Both the position numbers and the translations under genes were made by a program. This document shows, one piece after another, positions 54,772 to 63,809 of a DNA stretch of 64,000 nucleotides. The notes under the pieces are model-generated. The model saw nothing but the letters and a program-made list of their open reading frames with translations. It ran no database searches and was not told where the DNA came from. Location of the stretch: contig DATHZN010000020.1 of assembly GCA_035458585.1 (NCBI GenBank), positions 9,382 to 73,381 on the forward strand. The letters are read 5' to 3'. The number at the start of each line of letters is the position of its first letter. The first letter of the stretch is position 1. This DNA comes from Marinobacterium_E sp035458585 (GTDB taxonomy: Bacteria > Pseudomonadota > Gammaproteobacteria > Pseudomonadales > Balneatricaceae).

Positions 54772-54828
54772 AGGTCATGCGGGTAATCAGAAGATTAACC
54801 GCGAGTCAGGCGTTTGAGCGCTTGCCGA

Positions 54829-55137
54829 TCAAAAGCAGTGGAATACCGCCTGTTTCTCTTCACCGGGGCTAGACACTATGATCACCGCACGCACCGCAAC
54901 ACCCAGCGGTGCGTTCCCAAGATCTTGCATCAGTTTTAGGCAGCGCCCCTGAGATTCGCTGGCACTGAGCGGTGTGGCGAGTATCTCTGCGACAATACCA
55001 TCTTGCACTGCATACTGCAGATTATCATCCAGCCCCGAACCAAATCTGTTCAGGTAACTCTCCAGGTCATTTACCTTTAATTCGGCTGCGAGTTCCGCTG
55101 CAAAAAACAGGCTGACTACGAGTGTAAGGAACTTCAT
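54829..55137 (-). CDS. Secreted small protein, 102 aa
   Basis: Signal peptide (~1-19, ending ELAAE). Mature part ~83 aa with two cysteines (CLKLM… and the penultimate residue) that may form a disulfide. GGAG five bases before the ATG. No family recognised; probably periplasmic. Convergent with the phytochrome gene. Confidence 0.7.
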   Translation of the reverse strand: MKFLTLVVSLFFAAELAAELKVNDLESYLNRFGSGLDDNLQYAVQDGIVAEILATPLSASESQGRCLKLMQDLGNAPLGVAVRAVIIVSSPGEEKQAVFHCF

Positions 55138-55515
55138 AGGAGCTCCAAGCTTTGTTGTCTCCTTTAAACCTAGTCCAAAAGAGAGCGCTCAGGCTTGCAA
55201 AGATTTCATCTGTAGTCAGTTACAGCGCATTGACTCGTTAGATGCTGAACATCAGCAAACAGGAATGATCGGAGCATAGATAGGTTAATGCTGCGAACCT
55301 ACTCAGGGTAAACGATAGAGGGCTGAACCCTGGATCACAGCCGGCCCGTCTTGATTAATCGACCAGCAGACAATCACCAACCGCTAACATCATATTTTTC
55401 GATGGAGAACATCTTAAGAGCGACAACTCTACGAATAGAGGCAGGAGATGCTTGGGGCTCTCCTCTCACTAGGCTACACTTGCCCGGGCTTCAGAACTGA
55501 GCAGGCATAGAGTGC
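55138..55515. other. Divergent intergenic region
   Basis: About 380 bp between a leftward small secreted protein gene and the rightward CMD gene. No gene or clear regulatory site recognised. Confidence 0.5.
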
Positions 55516-55893
55516 ATGGATAATTTTTTTGATAAAGGGGTGGAGATGCGCCAGCAGACACTCGGCAAAGAGTATGTCGAGAAGAGTCTTGCTAACGCAG
55601 ATGACTTCAGCCGCCCTTTTCAAGAGGCGATGACCGCCTGGTGTTGGGGATTTGGCTGGGGCGATGCGGCGCTTGACCCAAAGACCCGCTCGCTTATGAA
55701 TCTTGCGATGCTTGGTGCTATGGGGAAGAGCCAAGAATGGTCCACCCACTGCCGCGGCGCGATTAACAATGGCTGTACCCCAGAAGAGATACGCGCAGCG
55801 ATCCACATGGTTGGCATCTACGCCGGAGTACCTGCGGCGGTCGAGTGTATGCGTCTTGCACGCTCTGTTCTCGAAGAGGCAGGCAAACTTTGA
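55516..55893 (+). CDS. Carboxymuconolactone decarboxylase (CMD) family protein
   Basis: 125 aa. Resembles gamma-carboxymuconolactone decarboxylase (PcaC): LDPKTRSLMNLAMLGAMGKSQEWSTHCRGAINNGCTPEEIRAAI. PcaC acts in protocatechuate degradation, but no pca genes adjoin. CMD-family proteins also include peroxidase-like members with CxxC; that motif is absent here. First of a three-gene chain with a MATE exporter and DUF3080. Confidence 0.85.
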   Translation: MDNFFDKGVEMRQQTLGKEYVEKSLANADDFSRPFQEAMTAWCWGFGWGDAALDPKTRSLMNLAMLGAMGKSQEWSTHCRGAINNGCTPEEIRAAIHMVGIYAGVPAAVECMRLARSVLEEAGKL

Positions 55894-57218
55894 GCGAAAT
55901 CCGCTCTCTGATAAAACTCGCCTGGCCGATTCTTCTCGCGCAGTCATCGATGACTGCAATGAGCTTGGCTGATTCGCTGATGGCCTCTCACGCAGGCCCT
56001 GACGATCTTGCGGCCGTGGCTCTGGGGGCAGCGATCTGGTTGCCTCTGCTGATATCCCTGAGCGGCGTCATGATGGCACTCACGCCAATTGTTGCTTACC
56101 TCTTTGGTGGATCCAAAATTGAGCAAGTTCGAGTGGAGTTGCAGCAGAGCCTCCTACTAGCGCTGATACTAAGCGTCTTTGCGATTACAATTCTTCGGAA
56201 CGCCACCCCACTGCTTGAGTGGCTCGGCGTCGAGCCACTGATGCAAGAGAAAACTCAAGATTATCTGGATGCGATCAGTTGGGGATTTCCGCTGATGCTG
56301 ATGTTCCAATCAATGCGCTCTTTTGCGGAAGCCTTCGGACTGACTCAACCGATGATGCGCATTGGAATTGCTGCCGTTTTATTGAATATTCCCCTCAATT
56401 ATCTGTTGATATTCGGCAAACTTGGCCTCCCTGAACTGGGCGGTGTGGGTTGTGGCTACGCCACAAGTTTTGCATTTAGCTTTATGTTTATAGCGGGTAC
56501 GCGACTGCTACACCGGAGTGCGCACTTCAGTCACCTCGATATTTGGCGCCGTGGTTGGCAGTTCGACTGGCCAAGAATGGCGCATCAATTGACGGTCGGT
56601 CTCCCGATCGCTTTCGCGTTGCTCATCGAGACCAGCATGTTCTGCTTTATTGCGTTGCTGCTCGCCGACTATGGTGCAGTGGTGATCTCTGCTCATCAAA
56701 TCACCCTCAGCATCTCCAGCTTTATATTTATGCTGCCACTGAGCCTCTGTCTTGCATTAACAATAAGGGTCGGTCAGCACAGGGGAGCAGGTCGTCTCGA
56801 GCAGGCCCAACGAACGAGCTATCTGGGCGTCAAGTTTAGCCTCGCAGTAGCCTTTATCAGTTTCTTTGTGCTGCGTTTTCTCGCGGCACCTATGGCGGGC
56901 TATTACAGCGACAACCCAGAGGTGGTTGAGCTTGCCGCTTATCTGCTCGGATTGGCCTCGCTCTATCAATTCTCTGACGCATTGCAGCTCGCTTGTACAG
57001 GCGCGCTGCGAGGCTACAAAGAGACTCGAACACCCTTGCTTATTTGCTTTATCGCCTACTGGATACTGGGTCTGCCTAGCGGCTACTACCTGGCTGAAAC
57101 CCTGGGTTTGGGCGCGGCGGGCTACTGGTTTGGAATTCTGATCGGACTCAGTTTTGCCGCCGTACTGCTGATACGTCGCCTGATTAGAGTCACCAACCAT
57201 GCGCTTGTCACTGCGTAG
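55890..57218 (+). CDS. MATE family multidrug exporter
   Basis: 442 aa, about 12 membrane helices in two halves, with LAWPILLAQSSMTAMSLADSLMAS at the start typical of the NorM/MATE family. Exports cationic drugs or metabolites with Na+ or H+. It begins with TTG at 55890, four bases overlapping the CMD stop (TTGA); earlier starts in the frame lie well inside the CMD gene. Substrate unknown. Confidence 0.9.
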   Translation: MSEIRSLIKLAWPILLAQSSMTAMSLADSLMASHAGPDDLAAVALGAAIWLPLLISLSGVMMALTPIVAYLFGGSKIEQVRVELQQSLLLALILSVFAITILRNATPLLEWLGVEPLMQEKTQDYLDAISWGFPLMLMFQSMRSFAEAFGLTQPMMRIGIAAVLLNIPLNYLLIFGKLGLPELGGVGCGYATSFAFSFMFIAGTRLLHRSAHFSHLDIWRRGWQFDWPRMAHQLTVGLPIAFALLIETSMFCFIALLLADYGAVVISAHQITLSISSFIFMLPLSLCLALTIRVGQHRGAGRLEQAQRTSYLGVKFSLAVAFISFFVLRFLAAPMAGYYSDNPEVVELAAYLLGLASLYQFSDALQLACTGALRGYKETRTPLLICFIAYWILGLPSGYYLAETLGLGAAGYWFGILIGLSFAAVLLIRRLIRVTNHALVTA

Positions 57219-58281
57219 CTACAGACCCGTTTCTATTTTGTTACTCGGTGCCCTATTGACGGGCTGCACTGCCGACAAGGCCACGTCGCTGGTGGAGCGA
57301 TATGTCAGTCGTACCGGCAATGCAATTGAGGTCGACATCGATCTAAGCCTCAGTGGCCCCGCCACTCTCTATCCAGCGCTACCTGAGCGCAGAGAACGCC
57401 TGGCCTCCGTTCCGGAGATTCGCGAGGGGCTGCTTGACCTGTTTGATATGCGCCACTGCGATCTTATGCGCCTGGTAAGTGAACGTAATACCAGTTTGAG
57501 TCGTGTCGCACTGCCGTCTCAGCGGTTGAAATACGAGTTGCAAATTATGCCCGCTTTACGTGAATGTGAGTCAGGGCTAGCGGATATAGCCGAACTGGAA
57601 GATCTGCGGACCAAACTCCAGGGTTTCCTTGAGGTCAAGCAACAAGGATTCGCTCCTCTGGTGTTCAATGCTATCTATACAAGCTCAGAGATAGAGCAGC
57701 AGTTCTCTTTCGGTGCCGCGCCTTTGGAGCCGGCAGAGTTGAGTTATCTCGGTCCGATCGTTGAACCGCTGGAGCGGTTCAAACTGATTGCCGAGCTTAC
57801 AAACAGAGATGACTGGGAGCCTCCCTCCTTCGCGTTGGAACTGGAAGCTGACTACGAGGCGCTCTACCGATCAGACTTTGGCGCCCGCTGGCTGAGCTCT
57901 ATGGCGATGCTGACACAGGTACTGGAGCAGACTAGCCAGGCTCTGGAGAGTCGTATGACCGGTCGGCCGATCTGCTTCAATGGCAAGCAAAACAATCAGT
58001 CTGACATACTCTGGACGGTGTTCATGAAGTTCTACGTCGGCGAACTCCAGCCCTACATAGCGCAGGTCGAGCGCGAAGGCCGCCGATGGCAGCAGCTCAA
58101 CCAGGACATTTTGAGTGCTCTGGCCGGTGTTTCGCAGACGGCGTTACTGACGCCCTACTTCGAGTCCGGGACAGAGTCACCTGTCTGGGGGCGATACCTG
58201 AGCGCAAGAGAGCGTCACACACGGGCTTGGCAGCAATTGTTAGAGCAGTGCGGATTGCGCCCCGGACTGCCTGCGAGCTGA
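57199..58281 (+). CDS. DUF3080 lipoprotein
   Basis: 360 aa. Lipobox LLTGC (C23), then LYPALPERRERLASVPEIREGLLDLFDMRHCDLMRLVSERN, characteristic of DUF3080. Envelope lipoprotein of unknown function, common in Oceanospirillales and relatives. Overlaps the MATE gene by 20 bp, so probably co-transcribed. Confidence 0.88.
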   Translation: MRLSLRSYRPVSILLLGALLTGCTADKATSLVERYVSRTGNAIEVDIDLSLSGPATLYPALPERRERLASVPEIREGLLDLFDMRHCDLMRLVSERNTSLSRVALPSQRLKYELQIMPALRECESGLADIAELEDLRTKLQGFLEVKQQGFAPLVFNAIYTSSEIEQQFSFGAAPLEPAELSYLGPIVEPLERFKLIAELTNRDDWEPPSFALELEADYEALYRSDFGARWLSSMAMLTQVLEQTSQALESRMTGRPICFNGKQNNQSDILWTVFMKFYVGELQPYIAQVEREGRRWQQLNQDILSALAGVSQTALLTPYFESGTESPVWGRYLSARERHTRAWQQLLEQCGLRPGLPAS

Positions 58282-58809
58282 TTTGAGTATCGACGAACGG
58301 AAGCACATGATTTTTGCTCGCCCCAGACAATTTTTCATATGGTGAAATAAAGTGTAGCCACTGACCTGGCACGATTAATCCAGACCAATTTCAACAACCT
58401 GAGCTCAGATCCGACTGCTAAACAATCTCCAAACAGGGACAAAAAACCACGAAGAGACGACAGCTCAGCGCTATTTTACTGTTTTGTAAGTCTATTCTTA
58501 GCACACACTCTGGCTTCAAATAACCTTTCGTTCTGGTGATACTCAAGCACTCATCAAACTGGTCTGTCCAGTTTTAATAAACATTGCCGAGATCAACACA
58601 AGCCGCTACATTAGCTATTGCGCGGTTTGCGATGATCGCTTTTCTCAGTGTGAAACGTAAGCTACGTGGGTATCGAAACCGGCAGGAACGCTGGTGACAT
58701 ACTCTAGGTCCTGAGGTCAGTATTGGCCGGCCTTGCTGGCTTCTATCTGGATCTAGCTTTTCAACGTTATACGGATATTAAAAAAATAAAGCGTAAACGA
58801 GGTTTAGAC
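58282..58809 (+). promoter_or_regulatory. TRAP-operon upstream region with GntR-like operator
   Basis: About 530 bp without a gene. AAACTGG-TCTGT-CCAGTTT at 58556-58574 is a perfect 7-bp inverted repeat that closely resembles FadR/GntR-family operators (TGGT…CCA). A candidate promoter lies just downstream: TTGCCG at 58584, TACATT at 58607, spacing 17. This would leave a leader of about 190 bases. Confidence 0.6.
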
Positions 58810-59955
58810 ATGTCTAAGAAAACCGAAGATAAGGCGATCAATCGCCGTTCCTTCCTCAAAGGTGGCGCGGCCGCTGGTGCTCTGGCAGCGGGTGCAGTTG
58901 CTGCCCCAGCAGTTCTAGCTGGCGGTCACGAGAAGTCCATTACCATCAAAATGCAGTCGTCCTGGTCTGCGTCTGATATCTTCCAAGAGATGGCACAGCA
59001 GTACGCCGATCGAGTTGAAGCTATGTCTGGCGGGCGTCTGAAGATTGAACTGCTGCCAGCTGGTGCTGTCGTAAAGGCATTCCAGGTGCTTGATGCTGTC
59101 CATGATGGCGTTATCGACGCAGCACACTCAGTACCGGTTTACTGGTACGGTAAAAACAAAGCAGCTTCTCTCTTTGGCACCGGCCCAGTATTCGGTGGCA
59201 ACGCCAACACCATGATGGGTTGGTTCTACAAAGGGGGCGGCCAGGAGCTATACCGCGAACTGACACAAGAGACGATGGATCTGAACATCGTTGGCTTCAT
59301 GGGCTTCCCGATGTTCCCTCAGCCGTTCGGCTGGTTCAAAGGCGAAGTAAATACGGCATCAGATCTCGCCGGTTTCAAATACCGTACCGTAGGTCTAGCG
59401 GCCGACTTGCTGCAGAACATGGGTATGGCTGTTGCTCAGCTGCCCGGCGGTGAGATCGTTCCGGCAATGGAGCGCGGCGTTATCGACGCGTTCGAATTCA
59501 ACAACCCAACATCTGACCGTCGTTTCGGTGCTGCGGACGTAGCGAAAAACTACTACCTGAGCTCCTACCATCAGGCGTCTGAGTCGTTTGAATTCATTTT
59601 CAACCGTGACCTGTTTGAATCACTTGACCCGGATCTGCAGGCGATCCTGCAGCACGGTGTAGAGGCTGCTTCTACGTCCAACACAATGCTGGCACTCGAT
59701 CAGTACTCGCAGGATCTTATGGAACTGCAGCGCGACGAGGGCGTAAAGGTGCACCGCACTTCTAAGGATATCTTGAGCGCTCAGATCGAGTCTTGGGACA
59801 AGATCATTGTTGAGCTTGAGAAAGATCCGTTCATGAAGAGATGTCTTGATAGCCAACGTGCTTGGGTAGAGCGCGTGGGTTACTTCGAGATAATGGCAGG
59901 TGCAGACGTGGCAACCGCTTACGAGCACTACTTCCCGGGCAAACTGTCACTGTAA
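58810..59955 (+). CDS. dctP: TRAP transporter substrate-binding protein (DctP family)
   Basis: 381 aa. Twin-arginine signal NRRSFLKGG (RR at 12-13) ending around LAGG, so it is exported folded. The mature part is a DctP-type solute-binding protein (GRLKIELLPAGAVVKAFQVLDAVHDGVIDAAHSVP). It matches the branch annotated for mannitol/chloroaromatic-type TRAP systems; the true ligand, an organic acid or amide-related compound, is unknown. GAGG seven bases before the ATG. Confidence 0.93.
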   Translation: MSKKTEDKAINRRSFLKGGAAAGALAAGAVAAPAVLAGGHEKSITIKMQSSWSASDIFQEMAQQYADRVEAMSGGRLKIELLPAGAVVKAFQVLDAVHDGVIDAAHSVPVYWYGKNKAASLFGTGPVFGGNANTMMGWFYKGGGQELYRELTQETMDLNIVGFMGFPMFPQPFGWFKGEVNTASDLAGFKYRTVGLAADLLQNMGMAVAQLPGGEIVPAMERGVIDAFEFNNPTSDRRFGAADVAKNYYLSSYHQASESFEFIFNRDLFESLDPDLQAILQHGVEAASTSNTMLALDQYSQDLMELQRDEGVKVHRTSKDILSAQIESWDKIIVELEKDPFMKRCLDSQRAWVERVGYFEIMAGADVATAYEHYFPGKLSL

Positions 59956-59983
59956 TTACCTTGAGTAATTAAGTTGTTCGGAT

Positions 59984-60007
59984 AACGGGGGAAGTCTTTC
60001 CCCCGTT
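59984..60007 (+). terminator. Hairpin between dctP and dctQ
   Basis: Perfect 10-bp stem AACGGGGGAA/TTCCCCCGTT with a 4-nt loop and no U-tract, 29 bp after dctP. Such stems commonly raise the level of binding-protein mRNA relative to the membrane genes. Confidence 0.7.
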
Positions 60008-60027
60008 TAGTCTTCGAGGAAACTTCA

Positions 60028-60651
60028 ATGTTAGGTTATATTCGTTTTGCCGATAACCTCTCCGCATGGGTAGGCAAAGCTTTCGCGTGGCTCATCATAC
60101 TGATGGCGTTTGGCGTAGGCTATGAGGTATTTGTTCGCTACGTTCTCAACTCTCCCACCGCATGGGCGCTGGACGTCTCCTTTATTATGTATGGCACGCT
60201 GTTCATGATGGGTGGTGCTTACACTCTATCGAAAAACGGGCATGTCCGCGGAGACTTCATCTACCGAACCTGGTCACCCCGCACTCAGGCGAAGGTCGAC
60301 TTGGTTCTATACTTCGTCTTTTTCTTCCCTGGCGTACTCGCTCTGGTCCTGACCGGCTGGAAGTATGGTTTGCGTTCTTGGGGCTACGGAGAGGTTTCAG
60401 TCAACAGTCCGGCAGGGATCCCCATCTACCAATTCAAGATGGTCATCGTGGCGGCCGGCGTTCTTTTGATTATTCAAGGCATCGCCCAGGTTATGCGCTG
60501 CATATACTGTCTGCGCACGGGTGAGTGGCTCGAAGCGTTAGACGGCGATGATGTAGAGGAGACTGAGGTGTTGTTGATGCGTCAGGCGGACTCCCAAAAC
60601 ACGCATGAAGATCAGCTTGCTGATGCAGCAGTGACTGCGAAGGAACGATAA
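60028..60651 (+). CDS. dctQ: TRAP transporter small permease (DctQ)
   Basis: 207 aa, four membrane helices with the family motif EVFVRYVLNSPTAWALDVSFIMYG. Forms the membrane complex with DctM. GAGG nine bases before the ATG; a C-terminal polar tail of ~40 residues. Confidence 0.92.
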   Translation: MLGYIRFADNLSAWVGKAFAWLIILMAFGVGYEVFVRYVLNSPTAWALDVSFIMYGTLFMMGGAYTLSKNGHVRGDFIYRTWSPRTQAKVDLVLYFVFFFPGVLALVLTGWKYGLRSWGYGEVSVNSPAGIPIYQFKMVIVAAGVLLIIQGIAQVMRCIYCLRTGEWLEALDGDDVEETEVLLMRQADSQNTHEDQLADAAVTAKER

Positions 60652-60652
60652 A

Positions 60653-62089
60653 ATGAGTGACCCGATAATCGCTATTATCATGCTTGGGCTGTTCCTGTTT
60701 ATGGTTCTGCTCGGCTTCCCTATTGCCTTCACGCTAATGGCAATGGGCATTATTTTTGGCTACTACGCCTACTTCGATGCGGATCGGATGTGGCGAGGAT
60801 ACGAGCGTCTGATGGCAAAAGGCGACGTAGATGTCGTCACGCAATTTGGCAGTTGGATCGATGGGCTGTTCAATAACCGAATATTCGACCTCTTCATTAA
60901 CCAAACCTACTCGGTAATGGCCAATGAGGTTTTGACCGCTATACCCCTCTTCCTGTTTATGGGCTATATCGTAGAGCGCGCCAATATAGTTGGTCGCCTC
61001 TTTTCAACGCTTAATATCGCCGCCAAGAATCTACCGGGTTCGATGGGGGTCGCTGCGTTGATCACCTGTGCCTTGTTTGCAACAGCAACCGGGATCGTCG
61101 GCGCAGTTGTTACGTTGATGGGTCTCTTGGCGCTACCGTCAATGCTGAAAGCGCGGTACGACCGCAGCTTTGCCTCCGGTATCATCTGTGCAGGCGGCAC
61201 GCTGGGTATACTGATTCCACCATCGATCATGTTGATCGTCTATGCAGCCGCGTCGGGCGTCTCGATCGTTCGCCTCTACGCAGGTGCACTGCTACCGGGT
61301 CTGACCTTGGCTGGCCTCTACCTGATCTATGTGATGGTTCGTGCAGCTCTACAACCTGAACTAGCCCCCAAGCCGACTAAGGATGAAGTACCTGACCTTC
61401 CAATGGGCAAGGTGCTGTGGATGCTACTGACCTCATTCCTACCACTGGCAGCGTTGATTCTGTCGGTACTAGGCTCAATCCTGGGAGGGCTTGCTACGCC
61501 TTCGGAGGCGGCATCAATCGGTGCACTTGGGGGTATAGTACTGGCGGCTGCCTATCGTTCGCTAACCTGGGAGCGTCTACGCGAGTCAGTTTATCTAACG
61601 ATGCGTACAACAGCGATGGTCTGCTGGTTGTTCGTAGGCTCATACACGTTCTCGAGTGTCTTCTCCTACCTAGGGGGCGAACACGTTGTAGCTGACTTCG
61701 TCACAGCACTGGATCTGTCACCTCTTGCTTTCTTGTTGATGGCACAGCTGATTATCTTCCTGCTGGGTTGGCCTCTGGAGTGGTCGGAGATCATCATTAT
61801 CTTCGTGCCTATCTTCCTGCCACTGCTACCGATGTTTGGTATCGACCCGCTGTTCTTCGGAATATTGGTTGCGCTCAACCTACAAACGTCGTTCCTGACG
61901 CCTCCGATGGCGATGTCAGCCTATTACCTAAAAGGTATTGCGCCGCCGGAAGTTAAGCTGACTGAGATTTTCAAAGGCTGTATGCCATTCTTGGCGATGG
62001 TGTTTGTAGCGATGATACTTATGTACACCATACCAGAGATTGTCTACTACCTACCTGACCTACTCTACGGTCCGAAAGTAGGAGGATAG
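60653..62089 (+). CDS. dctM: TRAP transporter large permease (DctM)
   Basis: 478 aa, about 12 or more membrane helices. GTLGILIPPSIMLIVYAAASG and TPSEAASIGALGG are signature motifs. It has an inserted loop (~residues 40-90) typical of the mannitol/chloroaromatic-type subgroup. Starts one base after dctQ; Na+-driven uptake. Confidence 0.94.
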   Translation: MSDPIIAIIMLGLFLFMVLLGFPIAFTLMAMGIIFGYYAYFDADRMWRGYERLMAKGDVDVVTQFGSWIDGLFNNRIFDLFINQTYSVMANEVLTAIPLFLFMGYIVERANIVGRLFSTLNIAAKNLPGSMGVAALITCALFATATGIVGAVVTLMGLLALPSMLKARYDRSFASGIICAGGTLGILIPPSIMLIVYAAASGVSIVRLYAGALLPGLTLAGLYLIYVMVRAALQPELAPKPTKDEVPDLPMGKVLWMLLTSFLPLAALILSVLGSILGGLATPSEAASIGALGGIVLAAAYRSLTWERLRESVYLTMRTTAMVCWLFVGSYTFSSVFSYLGGEHVVADFVTALDLSPLAFLLMAQLIIFLLGWPLEWSEIIIIFVPIFLPLLPMFGIDPLFFGILVALNLQTSFLTPPMAMSAYYLKGIAPPEVKLTEIFKGCMPFLAMVFVAMILMYTIPEIVYYLPDLLYGPKVGG

Positions 62090-62091
62090 AT

Positions 62092-63441
62092 ATGAATGAA
62101 CTACCCCCAACCTCAGTGATTGCTCTTCGTGATCGCCAGTTGCGCGGAGAGATCAGCGCACTGGAGATTGCCAACGCATACATTGCTCAGGTGGAGGCAC
62201 AAGAGGAGAAGGTACATGCCTTCTCCTGGTTTGATGCGCAGTATGTTCGGGCTCAAGCGGAAGCACTAGACGCGCGTCGTATGAAAGGTCTCGCTCTCGG
62301 CCCGTTGCACGGTATTCCCGTAGCATTGAAAGATATCATTGATACAAAGGGAATACCGACCGAAAACGGTACTGTGATTGACGCCGGTAGAGTACCCAAA
62401 CGCGACGCCGAGCTAGTATCACGTCTGCGCTCAGCCGGTGCCGTCATCTTTGGCAAAACACACACGACCCCTTTGGCGTACATGACACCCGCAAAAACAC
62501 GTAATCCTCACAACTCGGAGCACACCCCGGGGGGCTCTTCGTCTGGATCAGCGGCAGCAGTAGCAGCGGGCATGGTTCCACTGGCTATCGGCACCCAGAC
62601 GGGTGGCTCGGTCATTAGACCAGCCTCTTTCTGTGGCGTGCATGCTATCAAGCCGAGCTTCGGGCTGATCCCCCGCACCGGAGTGCTGATGCAATCTCCG
62701 ACACTGGATACGGTGGGTGTGTTTGCCACCTGTGTCGAGGATTTAGGTCAGGCGCTGGATGTACTGGCGGGCTACGATGAGCGTGACAGTGCAACCGAGC
62801 TTGCTCCTGCTCCTCAGGCGGCGACTATTGCAAGACAGCGGGTTCCGGTGACACCAACTTTCGCGCTGGTGGAGCCGCCAGGCTTTGAGCGCGCAAGTGA
62901 TGAAATGAAGGCAGCGCTTGAGGAGCTCGGAGAGTTCCTTGGTGAACAGGTTTTCTCAACCACCTTGCCCAAAGCCTTTGACGAGGCTGTGGAGGCACGT
63001 GCCACCATCAATTTTGCCGAAATGGCTAAATGCTATTACCGATATTCTAGCCAGAGTGCTGAGCTTCTGCCGCTGGAAGTGAAGGATGCCATTGCCAAGG
63101 GTGAAGCGATTCGTGCACGTGACTACATCTCAGCACTCGACTGGCGTGAGCTTCTCAACGCCGGGCTCGAGGAGATGTTTGAGCGTTGTGATGCCATGAT
63201 TCTGCCCTCAGCCCCCGGGGCTGCACCTGGTCTCGACACCACTGGAGACCCAATTTTTAATGGCATCTGGACTCTTTGCGGTACGCCTGCTGTCAATATC
63301 CCGGTATTCACTAGCGAATCTGGGCTCCCCATGGGGATCCAATTAGTCGGTCCACGAGGTGATGACGCGCGCTTGTTGCGCACTGCTCGTTGGCTGGCTC
63401 AAAGCCTTCAACAAGAACAGATCGATGAAGAGGTTGCTTAA
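62092..63441 (+). CDS. Amidase (amidase-signature family)
   Basis: 449 aa. Ser-cisSer-Lys triad visible: K80 (VALKDII), serines in GGSSSGSAAA (149-151), nucleophile S173 in TQTGGSVIRPAS. Hydrolyses an amide bond; substrate unknown. AGGAGG before the ATG, and it begins two bases after dctM, so it probably acts on the compound the TRAP system imports (inference). Confidence 0.93.
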   Translation: MNELPPTSVIALRDRQLRGEISALEIANAYIAQVEAQEEKVHAFSWFDAQYVRAQAEALDARRMKGLALGPLHGIPVALKDIIDTKGIPTENGTVIDAGRVPKRDAELVSRLRSAGAVIFGKTHTTPLAYMTPAKTRNPHNSEHTPGGSSSGSAAAVAAGMVPLAIGTQTGGSVIRPASFCGVHAIKPSFGLIPRTGVLMQSPTLDTVGVFATCVEDLGQALDVLAGYDERDSATELAPAPQAATIARQRVPVTPTFALVEPPGFERASDEMKAALEELGEFLGEQVFSTTLPKAFDEAVEARATINFAEMAKCYYRYSSQSAELLPLEVKDAIAKGEAIRARDYISALDWRELLNAGLEEMFERCDAMILPSAPGAAPGLDTTGDPIFNGIWTLCGTPAVNIPVFTSESGLPMGIQLVGPRGDDARLLRTARWLAQSLQQEQIDEEVA

Positions 63442-63443
63442 TT

Positions 63444-63608
63444 ATGCGATTCCTAATGGCACTTGTGGCTTTCGGCCTCCTTGCCGTATTCCTCGGAATA
63501 TTGGCGTTCTCCGTCAACCATAACGACTTAACGATTGTATGTGCAGTCGCTTTGGCAATGTGCGGTTTTGATTTTTATCGTTCAGCTAAAGCGAACGAAC
63601 AACACTAA
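63444..63608 (+). CDS. Small two-helix membrane protein, 54 aa
   Basis: Starts two bases after the amidase stop and ends just before the terminator, so it belongs to the operon. Two hydrophobic stretches (~2-24 and ~28-44) and a polar tail. No family recognised. Confidence 0.75.
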   Translation: MRFLMALVAFGLLAVFLGILAFSVNHNDLTIVCAVALAMCGFDFYRSAKANEQH

Positions 63609-63623
63609 ATCATGTTCTAATAA

Positions 63624-63673
63624 GGGCGTTGCTGGAGTATTAGATAACGATCTCCATGCAACGCTCCTTTTTT
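63624..63673 (+). terminator. Terminator of the TRAP-amidase operon
   Basis: GGGCGTTGC pairs with GCAACGCTC (one G-U) and TGGAG with CTCCA across a loop, followed by TTTTTT. A convincing intrinsic terminator. Confidence 0.88.
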
Positions 63674-63809
63674 GTTCCATTTAATTAGGCACACCTGTTG
63701 CCTAGGTCCTATTTCTATTTCTTTTTTTGTAATTTTGACTAATCTCTATATGTGAGCGAAAGAATTGTGCGTTATACCACGACCACCTAATCCAAATGAG
63801 GAATGGCGT

